In this document: piece after piece, positions 1 to 12,654 of the stretch
Layout: the number at the start of each line of letters is the position of its first letter
Numbering within the stretch: position 1 is the first letter of the stretch
Source: Uranotaenia lowii
Lineage: Eukaryota > Arthropoda > Insecta > Diptera > Culicidae
Direction: 5' to 3'
Length of the DNA: 64,000 bases
Assembly: GCF_029784155.1 (NCBI RefSeq)
Contig: NC_073692.1
Span: forward strand, 274,021,413 to 274,085,412
Made by a program: the position numbers and the translations under genes
The notes under the pieces: generated by a model
The model's database searches: none
What the model saw: only the letters and a program-made list of their open reading frames with translations
What the model was told of the DNA's origin: nothing

Positions 1-135
1 GGAAAAAAAATTCTGGAAAATGGTGCATTCTGGGGAATTTTTTTCTGGGAAATGGTTCATTCTGGGGTTTGATTTCGGGTATTTGTCATTCTGGGAAAAA
101 TTTATTCTGGGCAATGGTTTTCGGGTAAATGGGAT
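1..135. repeat. Degenerate ATTCTGGG short repeat
   Basis: The phrase ATTCTGGG followed by AATGG or a close variant recurs about five times in this stretch with irregular spacing. It resembles the terminal part of a dispersed repeat cut by the window edge. The family is not identified. Confidence 0.4.
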
Positions 136-799
136 ACAATCCTTCAGTAGCTGAAGAAAAAACACAAGACTTGAAAATCCCAATGCATTGAATCTGGAAA
201 AGATAAGATTAAGATCATAGAAAAATTCATATTGAGAAAATCACTCAATGATACTAAATAGCAACTCAACTATCAGATTGTTTTTATGATAATTTGTGAA
301 TGATCATTTGGAAAATGATATGCTGAATTCAGGATATTCACTTCCGTAGTTGATAAAATTTTGGTAAAATCAGTTGAAAATGTTCTGCTATTTTAGTGCA
401 GTAAACCATAACTTGGAAACTTAACATTACAACAAATATTATTGCGCTGTGCAAGATATTTGAATGAATTGAATGTAATGAAAATGAGGAGATGTTTTTT
501 CTTTATTTTACCTGTTCTGTATGATGTTTCGAAAAAAATAAAACTTGAGGTGTTTTGCCTCATATTCTTCTTAATGTTTTTTCGAATTCAGTTTTGTCCA
601 GAAGATTTTGATATTCTCAGCTAGCAAAATGTAGGAGAGCTCCTTCACTGCTTACTCTAGGGGGCTCCCTTAACTTTTTTATATATATATTTTTACGGGG
701 TTTTTATATTTCAAGTTTTCATTCCGATTTTCTAGTTTTGATTTCTTTTTATGGATTTGTAGTAGTATGATTAAAGTAATTTTAAAACTTTTTTTCCTT
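136..799. other. AT-rich stretch, nothing recognised
   Basis: AT-rich sequence with homopolymer runs. The only open frame (442-624) is hydrophobic, resembles nothing known and is not supported as a gene. Confidence 0.6.
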
Positions 800-862
800 C
801 GGGGGGCCCCCCTGAGTCGGGGGGTCCGGGGCTATTGCCCCTTTTGCCCCCCTTTAATCCGG
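800..862. repeat. GC-rich element terminus with G/C-run hairpins
   Basis: GGGGGGCCCCCC, then G- and C-runs able to pair in short stem-loops (GGGGCTATTGCCCC at about 828-841), abut the RT relic at about 862. It looks like the end of an unrelated element fused to or inserted in the RT fragment. Class unknown. Confidence 0.4.
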
Positions 863-3080
863 CCTTGTCCATGACGAAAACCAAATTGTTCATCAGGGAA
901 AATAGAATTCTGATTAATGTGAACCATCATCCTATTCAAAATAACTCTCTCAAATAGTTTATTTAAAGAAGGAAGCAAACTATAATTGGTCGATAACTTG
1001 AAGGCTCTTAAGCACATTTTCAAGGTTTCAAAATAGGAGTTACTTTGGCATTTTTCGATTTATTTAAAAAAAAACGCCAAATGAAAACATTTATTGAAGT
1101 TTTTAACTAAAAAATTTGAAGTGCTTTCAGGTAACTTTTTAATAAGAATATACAGGGTTGCTAGCGATTTTTCGTTTTGAAATTCCAAAGTTTTTCCCGG
1201 TTTTTCCCCGGTTTTTTCCGGTTATAAATGATGATTTTTCCGATATTTTTATACTTGTTTTTTATTTAAAATCATAACGAATAAAAAAAATCAATATAAA
1301 AGGCTTCAAATTTCTAATAATTGTATCCCAAAACTTGTTAACCGATTAGAAATCATGGCAAACACTTCGGCGTCTTGAAACACGTAGTCTTTTCGTTTCA
1401 AATTTACAGGCTATCATAATTTTTTTTAAACAAATCTAACGAACTGAGCATCTATTCGTTGTTTTGCTCCACAATTTCAACAATTTTGCAAAAAAGTCCG
1501 GTTAGATTGATCTTGAAACTATAATGTAAGTACTTTTCAGCCAATATAAATTTTCTAGAATTTCTATAGAGTTCTTGAAAAAAAGTATAATTTTTATAGA
1601 AATATGTTAACAATACATCGAAACATACTATAAAATCAACTTGAATGGGGATTTGTCTTACAAAACTCAAAATCATTAGATTGCCCGAAAATATTTAGTT
1701 ATTTTCTAAATCCAGTTAAATTTTTTTTGTACAAATCCAAAGAAATGTTTTTCAAAAAAAAAATTTTTTCAAACAAAACAATGAATAACTGTAATAGTCA
1801 TTTGAACTAAAGATTCGTGAAAATATAGAAACCATGTATAAAACAGGGCTGAGGTTCAATTGTTTGAGTGTAAGATATTAATTTTTATCAGGGTTAAGAC
1901 CTTAGATTTCTGAAACTATAAACAACAGCTTAACGTAGAATGAATTATAAACTTAACACTTGCGATATAATGCTTCCTTCCTCAGACCAATTAAAACGAA
2001 ATACACAACAACAACAACATTAAAAAACCAATATTTTTTTCTGATCAAAAAGAACGTCTCACGCTGCCAAATTATTTGATTTTTGCATAAAATAATTTTA
2101 TTAAACCTCTTCAAGTGAGAGTGTAATACCTCCATAAGCTAGAGTCGTTTTCCTGACTAGACCAAGGAAGTTAGAGAAAATAACACTTTGTACCATATTG
2201 AAACTTACTCAGAAAACTTCGAACTGATCCATCAACTGGTGTCAGGTGGATTTTTATCAAATACATATTGACTAGTTGAATTCCTAGATCACTTAATTCA
2301 TTTGTATGTTGCAGACCCTCTATAAAAGAGAACCTGGTTAAGTTAGAAACCTCTTTAAGAGAGGAAAAAAGTACAGTTTTGTGTTTAGTTTTGTCGATAA
2401 TAGTTTCATTATTAAATTAATATCATTTGAGTTATGCTTGTTAGTGTAGCACACTTGCGGAGAGCGAAAAAACGAGATAACTCATACCTATTTCTCCGCA
2501 ATTAGTGATAACATAAACGCTTATTTTACTAAAGAACGAAAATAAGCGATTATGAGATAAATCTATATCGAGACTCGCAAAAATATTCTTAAATTTTCTA
2601 AACAATTCTAAAAATATATTTGAAACTTCGTGAAAAAATTTCTAAAATGTCTATTTTCCCGGTGAGGTGCAAAAATTCCCGGTTTTTTCCCGGTTTCCCG
2701 GTGACGTGATGAAATTCCAAAGTTTTTCCCGGTTTTCCCGGTTTTCCCGGTTCGCTAGCAACCCTGAATATAGGAAATCGCATCTTCCCCCGGAGCTTTC
2801 ATATTTTAAAATTTTTCGAAAGTCAATTTAATTTCATCAATATTTGTCTCACATGAACTTTCAAATACATTTTGTTTAGAAAGAATTCTAGGGAAATTTG
2901 AGCATCAATTGGACTTACAACGTTTAAATTAAAACCATGAGCAGACTCAAACTGTTGGGCTAATTTTTCAGCTTTTTCTGCGTTAGTTAAAAGAAGTTAA
3001 TCTCCATCTTTTAAAGTAGGAATTGGCTTCTGGGGCTTTTTCAGAATTTTTATTAATAATTAATCGTCTTTTAAGTTTTA
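862..3080 (-). pseudogene. Jockey/CR1-like LINE reverse transcriptase relic, split by an insertion
   Basis: The minus strand encodes pieces of a non-LTR reverse transcriptase on both sides of the element at 1153-2766. Right of it (about 3080-2767) the reading runs through a pre-RT segment to the motif FKNMKAPGEDAISYI, the usual KAPG(P/E)D start of the jockey/CR1 RT domain. Left of it (1152-862) it continues with NAKVTPILKP, a slip in frame, then LLPSLNKLFERVILNRMM and FPDEQFGFRHG, which are RT fingers motifs. The catalytic YADD block is absent because the fragment ends at a GC-rich junction near 862. Several in-frame stops and a frame change show that it is dead. Removing the insertion and one copy of AATATA rejoins the reading exactly at SYI/ILIKK. 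The family assignment rests on motif recognition; the clade within jockey/CR1 is uncertain. Confidence 0.8.
1153..2766. mobile_element. CAGGGTTG-TIR DNA element inserted in the RT relic
   Basis: The ends are inverted copies of CAGGGTTGCTAGCGA, flanked by a direct duplication AATATA (1147-1152 and 2767-2772; one further G could extend it). Both subterminal regions carry reiterated CCCGGTTTTT tracts (1196-1226 and 2655-2752), including a shared GAAATTCCAAAGTTTTTCCC stretch in inverse orientation. The 1.6-kb interior is AT-rich with no transposase reading, so it is non-autonomous. The superfamily is not clear: tips of the CAGGG type suggest hAT, but the duplication looks like 6-7 bp rather than 8. 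Confidence 0.82.
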
Positions 3081-3514
3081 TGTAGAAAGTTATTTGAAAA
3101 TCAATTTCTATGAAAATCGCTTCACAGTTGTTTGAGTTGGACCGAATTTTATGGGAGGAGAAGGTCACTCAATGCTATTTTGTATAAATTTTCGTGTCAT
3201 AAATGGCTCGCACTTACTACTTTGATTTATCAAATGAATCATACTTTATCAGTTTTCATAAAATTCATATACATATACATAACATTGTATAAAGGATGCC
3301 GGATTATTTTTGGAAACTTAGCATAGAGGACCCTTTTATTTAAGTTGGAGTGTCTTTAACCCTTAGTTTCATAAAGTAACAAATTTGCAACAATTAATAT
3401 ATGGGAATGTATGTGCAAATAATTTGAGACTGTTCAAAATGGTTGCTGAGGAAAAATAAAAATTCATGAAATGAAGGGTTAAATATATGAGGCCCTCAGA
3501 GCCAAGGGGTGTAA

Positions 3515-4656
3515 GGGGCTGTTCACTAATTACGTAAGCACATAGGGGGGGTGGGGGGGTTTCACATTTGCTTACGATCTCTTACTAGGGGGTAGGGGGG
3601 GTTTCCAAAAATCTTACGTAAGAAATGTTACATTAGAAATTCATCACAGCCACACCCATACAAAACCATATTACTCAGGATTGTTTTACTACCTATTTGT
3701 TGGTCAATTTTGTTGTTATATTATTTATCTTTTGATGTCTCTGAATTAATAAAAAAATTGCAGGATCTATTAAAAATTTATAGAGAACCAATTCAAACCA
3801 ACATGCCACCAAAAACACTAAATCACATAATTAAAAAAGATCATCGCTTTTCACTTTCCATCATAACAATCTTTATAATTGAGAAATTTATAGAAACAAC
3901 AAGGAAAATGGCGCGTTGTGATTGTGACACCACGATTTGAATCCATCAATTTCGAAAATGACTTTATCCAGAAAAAATCTTAGAAAATCGATAAAAGGTG
4001 CTTTAAATAATGAATTTCTAGACAGTTTTTTCAGTGATGCACACTACCAACTATACATTTTACAAAAAATTTACCAAGAAAATCCTAAAACTTTATCGCT
4101 CACAGCTGAATGAGTCTGAGCTTTTAGGTTAGTTGACAACGTGATTGTCGTTAAACATTTTTGCCCCAATTCTAGTAGTATAGGATGACATATTTTAATA
4201 AAGATTTATACGATTTTCAGGTAAAAAACATAACATTTTTTTATGGTACCTTGTGCTAACCTGATCTCTCTTTTTGAAATCGGAATTTAGATTTTATATT
4301 GTTTATTCGATTGTGGAAATTGCTTTAAAGTTATTATTACCCCAAACATGTCTTGAATAACGTTTTCTTTAATCGTTTATGACATTTCATCTGTTGTTTT
4401 GTATAGATTGTGCTTTTTAATTACAGTTTTATAATTTAGCTTAAAAAGGGCTTTGCTTTGAATCATGTATGTCACATTTTTAATATTTTCAAGCTATTTT
4501 TGAAAAAAAAACGTGTCAATTTCTCAAAGAATAAAAAACGTAAGATCTTACTAGGGGGGGAGGGGGGGTTTTGAAAAATCTTACTTTGTCTTACCAGGGG
4601 GGGAGGGAGGGTTGAAAATTTCCAAAATCGTGCTTACGTAATTAGTGAACGGCCCC
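3515..4656. mobile_element. PIF/Harbinger-type MITE with TAA target duplication
   Basis: Terminal inverted repeats read GGGGCTGTTCACTAATTACG on the left and GGGGCCGTTCACTAATTACG in reverse complement on the right, both continuing TAAGCAC. They are flanked by TAA at 3512-3514 and 4657-4659. A 3-bp TWA duplication is the hallmark of PIF/Harbinger elements. Both subterminal zones hold clusters of five to seven consecutive G on the plus strand (3545-3601 and 4554-4611) with a repeated TTACTAGGGGG phrase. The 1.1-kb body has only a 76-codon frame (3710-3940) without similarity to a transposase, so the copy is non-autonomous. Confidence 0.85.
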
Positions 4657-4659
4657 TAA

Positions 4660-5040
4660 GAGTATATACGCTCATTATGCGAAAACATGGTTTGAAGTTC
4701 TTCAAGTTTTCCATTGAATTATATTCCGAAAATTTGTAAATTTTATTCCAACAAAAAAGTAGGAAAAGTGAATTGAAAAAGATTGAAAAATAAAGAATCG
4801 TTCAACGTTATTATTTAGAAACTGATTTTTTTTATACCCCTTTGGCTACAAACAACTCATATAAGACTTGAGAGAAGGCATCTCCGGCACAAACAGCAGA
4901 CGCCACAGAATGGTCGGGTAAATGCAATTAATTGATGCTAAATTTATATTGATGAGCTTAAATTATTACTGCTATATTAAAAAAGGAATAACTTCAATGA
5001 GCCACTGTTGTAAACTCAACAGCACTAATTCACCCAAACC
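4660..5040. other. AT-rich stretch, nothing recognised
   Basis: No open frame, tandem repeat or inverted ends seen. Confidence 0.5.
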
Positions 5041-6260
5041 CTGCCGGTAACTGAAAAACGGGTTGAATAATAACTTGAAGACATCCGAAGTTGTAAATTG
5101 ATTTACGATGTCGCCGATCTGCTAACCTGCTTCAATCATCTGCTAAATGGTTGAAATTTCGTAACTCGGGCGCCCAAAACCCCAGACAATCCAACCAAAC
5201 AAGCATTTATTTATTGCCCTTTGCCATACCTACCTGTGCCTGTGCTCTGCCCTGTGCTCTTTGCTATGAAGAAGATTCCCTTTCGGCTTATTACATGAAC
5301 CCACACTTAGTTCGTATGCTAATGGACCTCTGGGTTGCTTTCAGGGCAAAATCCCTCGGGAATCGACCCACCGAAATGTATATAATGACGAGCTAATGAC
5401 ATGTCGGTCGAGGGCCAGAATGCGATTTCTCGGCTCGAATTCCGATCGGGACAACGGGTAGGAAACTCCGAGTGAGCTCGTAAAACGGCGATTATGATTT
5501 AATTGCTCTGGATTTTTGTCGCGAACAGGCCCAGTACAATGCTCCTGTACTCTTAGCATGGCGTCGGTAATGAACGGAATATTGTTCCTGGGCCTTTCTT
5601 CAGGTGCGAGATCCACCCACAACAACTTTTCTTGGAACTGGCAAGGCTTCCCCTAGGCCAAAAACCGAAGAATTCGCCCCCTCAAGAAAGGCCAAGAACT
5701 TGGTTGCAGTAATTACATCGTGCTTCTTTCTATAAAATTTAATGGCGTCAGTGGAGCAATTAATATGCATATTGGACGTTTTTTTTTCTTCTTGCGTTTT
5801 GCATTTGGGCTTTACGCGTGCCTATGTCGAAGCAAAGGCCGGAGGGCGGACGAAAGTGGGCGCGTGTGATGGAGTTGGTTCCTTCTAGGTGGAATGCGGA
5901 GCAGTAGGTTTCTAGTGCGTTTCCTTCCCGGCAGAGCGTTGTTTGTGTGTTTTTTTTTTCGCTTCCCTGTTTTCTACTGAGGACCTCGTCAAGGGAATAG
6001 CTTCTCCCATCCTCGCTCCAGAACTAGGACGCAGCCGCTATGCATCAGCTCTATCTAGAACACAAAGCCAAGAAGTAGCAGAACGTCTCAGCCGGAAACG
6101 GTTTTCCTGCAGCTGTGCGTATACCTTCCTACTTGAAGTGGATGAATATTTCATTCGAGTGTGCCATAAGGCTGTGAACGTTCTCTTCCGGGATTGAACT
6201 GAACACAACACTAGCACTATGGATTACAGAAGGCGGAAGTTTTCCCCGATGCCTGCAGGA
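5040..6260. other. GC-richer non-repetitive island
   Basis: Base composition rises clearly above the AT-rich flanks, no repeat ends or transposon motifs are visible, and the frames present (up to 94 codons) do not look like a protein. It contains dense mixed-sequence blocks such as 5395-5530, a TATATAA-like site near 5380, and a homeodomain-like CAATTAATATGCATA block at 5756-5770. It could be conserved regulatory DNA or an unrecognised untranslated exon; neither is proven. Confidence 0.35.
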
Positions 6261-7050
6261 TAAACGACTTTATCAAGAAATGATACAAATTGTCCGTTAA
6301 TAAATTTGATTCACGTGGTGTTGTTTGCAAATATTTTATTAACGACCAGACAGGCATAAAGCAGCTCTTCAAGGTTCTATATGAAGTTGACTTTAAATGG
6401 TTTGTTCTGCCATTTGCTACATTATTTATTCAAAAAGTATGTATGACCTGGTTTTCAAATATTTAGCATTGTGACTACTTTTTAAAACCTATTGAGGTAA
6501 CATCAGGAAAAAAATACAAATAGAAAACCTGGGAAAAGAAAATTATTTGTCATCTTGTTTTAATTGTGGATATAAGTTTGATAAATAAAAAAAAACATAA
6601 TTTTCTTCATTGAAATCAGACAGTTAAAAAAATTGATTTCAAATTATAATAAAATTTACAATTCGAAACTGAAGGATGCGAACACCCACCTAACAACTTG
6701 TCAGATGGATGATTTCTGTTCAAGATATTGAGAAAATAAAATAATATTTTTGGTGGGGCTTATAAAGCTTTAAAATTTTAAACGATATTTTCTCGAAACA
6801 GCGATGTTGGCGCATTAGCCTTTTACTTAATTTGATACCGAATTAATTTTTTAAATTTTGATAAAAATGACAATTTTGAAAGTTTTGTCATTAGTTTCAA
6901 TTTTGTTTTGATGTATAAATAAACTTAGCATAGGATTCAAATTTGTAATTTTCCAATTAAACTATTATCGAAAATTTTATAAATTTCATATTTTTATTTT
7001 TGTTTTATCGCTTATGTATGTAGATTTTTTGTTAAAAATTTGAGAAAATT
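6261..7050. other. AT-rich stretch, nothing recognised
   Basis: Low-complexity AT-rich DNA without coding signal. Confidence 0.5.
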
Positions 7051-7059
7051 TAAACATAA

Positions 7060-7632
7060 TACAAAACTGACAAAATTTGAAAAAAATAACAAAAATTCGA
7101 AAAAAAATAAGACCTTGAAAAATCAGATAAAAATTTAAACAAATTACGAAAAAAAATAACATCAATGATGTTGATTGACGAAATTGAAAACATTGACAGA
7201 ATTGACCAAATTAAAAAAAAAAAAGTTAAAATTGACAAATATGATAAAAATGAGAAAAAAAAAGACAAAATAGAAAAATTGAAAAAAAAATAAGAAAAGA
7301 ATTGGATGAAATATTACAAAAGTGACGAAAATGACAAAATTGACCACAATAATAATTAACTTATTTGACCGAACCAAAAAAATTTTCAAAATCATTAAAA
7401 TTGAAAAATTTGTCAAAACTGACAAAATTGGAAAAAATTGACCAAATTTATAAAATTGACAAAATTGACATAATTATGTCAATTGACAAAATTTTTAAAA
7501 TTGACAAAATTAATAAAATTGACAAAATTTATAAAATTGACAAAATTTATAAAATTGACAAAACTGACATAATTATGTAAATTTGGTCAATTTTTTAAAT
7601 TTAGTCAATTTTGTCAATTTTATTATTTCACA
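7060..7632. repeat. Degenerate flank of the TTGACAAAA satellite
   Basis: Imperfect copies such as TTGACAAAATTTATAAAA and TTGACCAAATTT fill this region. They become more regular toward the perfect array that follows, so they look like decayed or precursor units of the same satellite. Confidence 0.75.
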
Positions 7633-7960
7633 AAATTCACAAAATTGACAAAATTGACAAAATTGACAAAATTGACAAAATTGACAAAATTGACAAAATT
7701 GACAAAATTGACAAAATTGACAAAATTGACAAAATTGACAAAATTGACAAAATTGACAAAATTGACAAAATTGACAAAATCGACAAAATTGACAAAATTG
7801 ACAAAATTGACAAAATTGACAAAATTGACAAAATTGACAAAATTGACAAAATTGACAAAATTGACAAAATTGACAAAATTGACAAAATTGACAAAATTGA
7901 CAAAATTGACAAAATTGACAAAATTGACAAAATTGACAAAATTGACAAAATTGACAATTG
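7633..7960. repeat. 9-bp tandem satellite (TTGACAAAA)n, about 36 copies
   Basis: Nearly perfect head-to-tail repetition of TTGACAAAA with a single visible substitution (ATCG in place of ATTG near 7779). Because the unit is 9 bp and stop-free, several frames on both strands stay open and spell repeating tripeptides (Lys-Ile-Asp, Leu-Thr-Lys, Cys-Gln-Phe). These are by-products, not genes. Confidence 0.97.
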
Positions 7961-8084
7961 GTTTTCAAAATTCAAAATTCAAAATCAAGATTTTCAAGTT
8001 TTTGAATCATTGCTCTTTCCGACAAATCATCAATAAATTACTGAAAATGATGTTCCTTATTTATATTCATCAATTGAACCCAGA

Positions 8085-8107
8085 TTTAGCTTAGCTTAGC
8101 TTAGCTT
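8085..8107. repeat. (GCTTA)n short tandem repeat
   Basis: Four GCTTA units. The sequence just before it, TATTCATCAATTGAACCCAG at 8067-8086, recurs almost unchanged at 10509-10528. Both are probably pieces of one dispersed repeat. Confidence 0.6.
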
Positions 8108-8199
8108 GATTAACTACTCACATCCACCTTGAATCGTAAAACCCGAAATGCATGGTTGAAGAAAATGTATGCATGACATGTTTAAAAATCAAATTATGA

Positions 8200-8450
8200 T
8201 AATAATCTCTTCGAGTTCCACAATCGCTGGCGTGGCTCAGTAGAACAAGTTCCACATCGCCAATAGTTGCTACTCCGTGATTGACCGAGGCCATCAATTT
8301 TATTCAGAGGTCATATGAATGGTGCTTGGGATTAGCAGCTCTTTCAAACTGCACAAAACTGATGCTCTCTCTTTTAACGTCAATAACGGCGCCGGCCACG
8401 TCCTAGTAGTCAATGGATAGATTGGAAGAAAGAGAAAAGGATGAAAGATC
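8200..8450. other. Mixed-composition stretch, probable repeat fragment
   Basis: More complex sequence than the AT-rich surroundings, with no convincing reading frame and no visible terminal repeats. It directly precedes a MITE and may be part of a dispersed repeat. Not identified. Confidence 0.3.
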
Positions 8451-8580
8451 TATTTTGTGCTTTAGGACCGAGATCACCTCTGCATCCTAGCAAAATAATT
8501 TTGGTTGGGAGAGGGGTTGAAGGAAGTGGTTGGAAGACACTTTTGACTAGTGTTACGGTGAACAATAAATATTCCCCCTT

Positions 8581-8808
8581 ATTCTGCGCCGCGCGTGAGG
8601 TGACGATAGTCGAGTCACCCTAGTCACCCGATTCCAGTAGTCACTTTAGGTGGAAAAAGTCTTATAGAATGAACTTTTTGAGTTCTTATCCTAATCTAGT
8701 AGTCAGCTTGGCATGAACCTCTATCACATCGGCTTCGGGAATAAGGTAACAAGACTCACGTGACTCCGACTCGATTCGACTATCGTCACCTCACGCGCGG
8801 CGCAGAAT
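8581..8808. mobile_element. 228-bp MITE with perfect 33-bp terminal inverted repeats
   Basis: ATTCTGCGCCGCGCGTGAGG continuing TGACGATAGTCGA at 8581-8613 is matched base for base by its reverse complement at 8776-8808. The interior repeats GAGTCAC/AGTCAC-type words. No obvious target duplication beyond T-rich flanks is seen, so the superfamily is left open. There is no coding capacity. Confidence 0.85.
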
Positions 8809-11800
8809 TTTCCTGACTCATAAAGTTTCTAAAGAAGCAGGCATGAGTATGTTAGATTAAATGGTGATAAAAAAAATTAACGACTATTACCATTTGTAAA
8901 AATAAATTTGTTAAAATAATTCTTTTATATAGTAATGTAGTCCAATGCTATATCAAGTTGACGGTTAACCGATTTTTTATTTGAGCGCTCTCTATGAAAA
9001 CCCTAATTTGAATTGCAACAAGTTAAGCGATGATAAATAAACATGAAAATTCAATAATTCTTTGATTGACGATTTAGTGACAGACTGATAATCTCTGTTA
9101 GAATGGTTATGTACAAAAACTTTTAATAATGGAGACGTTCTTTATCTACCTAATAAATGAACTCCAGCGCTTGCTGTAATCTGAACCTTCTTAGAGCGCA
9201 ATCTTTTCTAGTTTTTTTGTTAGCTGTCGAAACATTAATGAAAGACTAATTGATCGCTTGTATGTTTTTATAAGCACTTACATTCATGAATTCGGGAATT
9301 AGACTACTATCGTGATAGTTAGAATTGTATTACATATCTACCCACAAGTAAACTTTTGTTTCTAAGGTTATGCTAGTGCAATGTGGCTTTTGATTTTTGT
9401 ATCTTGAGATAAAAATTGATGAGGTTTGGGTTATACATTTCGAATCATGTTGGGCAGCTAAAAATAATTTTGAAAAAAGGAACCAAAAGTTGCTCATAAT
9501 TTCATAATTTCAAGTTGTTGAGACATTTAGATAAGTTAAGTTCATAACATTTGAAACAATCTAAGCCAACGAACATGCTTTTGTTAATAAAAGTTTATAA
9601 TTGACTCCTATCCCAAAAAACACAAACCAATTACAGAATATATCCATATATGTACATATTTTCTGATTTTACAACCTACTACTTTGGTTGAGTGTCTAAC
9701 CAAACTTCTGAAGCACACGTGAATATGCCATTAAAAGGACCATTGAATTGGATTGTGTATGTTCTTCTGCTTCAACATAAAATGCACTACTAAAACTATT
9801 TGGTCAACTCACTTTGGGGCAGAAAAATCAGTTAGAACGCAAACGGATGTTACCATCTTGAACTTCTGTGAAACGTAAGGTTCATACCTTCCTGACCACG
9901 ATAATTTTTATATCAATTAAATATTTTTCACTTCATTAATTTATTAATAGAATGGTCTTTCCACTGCTTAGGGTTTATAATTAAAATTCAGTACCTACTG
10001 TTTTTACTATCCGCTAACTCAAGAGCTCTGCTGAGAAAAATGGAATTATGCTCTCCGAAGGTGTTATTATCTCCAATTGACTTCAGAAAAAAAAAACGCA
10101 AAAAGGATTTTCCTTGACCCGTAACTTGCGTTCAAGTTTACACAAAAAAATAACCATGCAATTTATCCAATGAAATATTTTCTGCTCGACTTCATGTTGT
10201 TTATCAAAATATTCAAAATAATCCCCTAAAAACTTTCCTTTATTACCTATCTGTAAAACATTTAAACAAACTACTTATCTGAGAAATAATGTTGATCCGT
10301 CCGACATTAAATGCTCCATCGGCTTTACAACACCACAAGGTTGTTCCGGAAGACGTAGCACTATAAATCCGTTTTCGAATAAATTTTCACAACTTTTCAC
10401 AACTTTAAAACTCGGAAAAAATACAAAACCTCCATTTCAGAACTCTTGAGAATTTTCATCAAACAATAAAACACTTCCGTCATCGACGGTCACAGCCTAC
10501 CGAGTCATATTCATCGATTGAACCCAGATTTAATAAGAAACTTAATCTGAATTTTAAAATAAATTTCAGAAATGATAAGAAATTAATCATGATTGAAAAT
10601 TGTTCAGCAAAACTATAATAATTTTTGTTTATTAATCGTCTTAATTAACATTCTTTTCCATTATTTCCAATTGAATGCCTGATTGGAAAATTCCGCTGTA
10701 ATATTTTAAGTTTTAAGAAATATTTAATCACCATTTGAACTGTGAAATTTTGATAAGGACAAAAAAAAATTCATTTTGAACATGAGATACTTTATTCGAA
10801 ACAAAAAGACTGAAATAGTTTAGTTCATATTGAAGTTTACAATTATCACTTCATACATTTATAAAACAACATGTTCAGTTCATAATTGAAAGCTTTATTG
10901 CCAAAGCACAGGATAGGAAATGGGTGATTTCTTGAATAATCAATAAGAAACTTAACAAAATTAAAAAATAAATTTGAAGTTTTATTGTAAATATTGAAAG
11001 CAGAAAGCAAATACTTAAAATATGAATGTATGTAATGAAAATGTAATGTAATGAAAAAAAAAACCTTTATAAATTTTCAAGCGCAAGTTTTGTAGAATAA
11101 AATTTTAAGCTCTGAATATTTTGTAGTCGTCAATTGAAATACTGCGTCCTAGAATGGACAAATGTTATAAATTAAGTTTTTCTTTAAAAAAAAAAGTTAC
11201 TAGGCTTACTTACTGACGAAGAAGCCACATTGCTACCCACAAATGCCAACTCAGATTAAAATAAATAAAATTTCCACGGCGATCAAAATAAGATAACTTA
11301 AAAATATCTTAAATTAAATTTAAATGGAGTAACGTGAACAAGTAGAAGACTGTTATAGCTTTTTTCGCAGAAACCAAAATTAGTTGCGATCTAGGGGAAA
11401 GTGGATAATTGATTTGAAACCTTTTTTAATTTTTTTTATGGTTCAAAGATTTGTCGAAAAAGTAAAAAAAGAAATTTTCAAATGATTTTCACCTATTTTC
11501 AAAAGTGATTTCAAAAACAAAGCATATTTGGATTTGGGGCACCCAAGTTATTCAAAATCATCTCTTAAATTCTTTGCACCTAAGAAAAATGTGAAATTTT
11601 AGTCCTTGAGTAATTTGTCAAAAACTTTTTGGATATTGAGTTCAGGATTCAAAAGAATGAGAAACACAAAATACAAATGAGGCTGAAATTGGTTTCTTGA
11701 GGAATATTTCATATCAGCATAAAATTTGGAATGACACTTACCTTTTTTTTTACAATCAAAGTGGTTACCACTGGTTAGTTATAAAGTCATCGACACTAGG

Positions 11801-12640
11801 ATTTTGACTGTCTGACTGACTGTTTTTTCTGATTCAAAATCAACCTAGAATATTTGTTTCATCTTTTCACGTCATATTGATGAAGAAAGCAAGCAGTTTA
11901 GTAAAGTATTGTAGCTCAAATATAAAATTCCTTAGTACTAGAGGAGCATCTCTTATAAACCCCTTTAAAACCTTTGGATTGCTGGATAACGTCTTCAAAT
12001 TCAGGGATCTATTTGAATCGTTTGTAGAAGCATTATTTTTAACATTTGTATAGTTAATTTCAAGGAATAATCTTGATTTTTGCAGATAAACATTAATGGT
12101 TTTTTTCTTTTGTCGATTTTTTTCCTAAATAAAAAAATCCAAAAAAAAATTTTGGGCATAGAAATAATATCCAAATTTCCCTAAATTTTTAGTATGAATC
12201 AGAAAACAGCATGTTCAAAAGTCGATTTTTTATTTATAGTTAAGGAGTTTTTAGTTTATGTACATTTTTGATTCTGGATTTTTTTTTACAGATTTCACGG
12301 ATATTCTCAACATAATGTAGATGATCTTTCTTAATTAAATTTATCACTTTCATAAGATTTTTTACCTAATTTTTTAAACATGTAAAGTTCAACTATCATC
12401 TGATAAGTGATAATTGCAAACAGACTTTAACAATTCATCACAGAGATGTTGTCGTGAAACCATTCAATGGAATTTGATTTACGAAATCAATGTACATTTT
12501 TATGGGATCCGCAAATTTTCTTTTCCAAATCATTTTGTCTTGCATTTTTAGATTTATGCAATAAAATCGGACAAAACCGCATATTGGATTTGGAAGAAGG
12601 CAACCAAAATAAAACGAATTATCATGAGTCTTTGATGTTC
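8809..12640. other. Long AT-rich non-coding stretch
   Basis: About 3.8 kb with no convincing open frame, RNA gene, satellite or paired transposon ends. The only recurring item noticed is the TATTCATC(A/G)ATTGAACCCAG phrase near 10509 shared with 8067. It may be intronic, intergenic or decayed repeat. Confidence 0.5.
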
Positions 12641-12654
12641 CTTTTAGTATGATT

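Noticed and set aside
7573..8094. Open frames of 112-149 codons on both strands spelling tripeptide repeats
   Set aside because: Direct consequence of the stop-free 9-bp satellite; not genes.
8581..8808. CRISPR-like repeat pair
   Set aside because: Only two copies, inverted, in a eukaryotic-type sequence; a MITE explains it.
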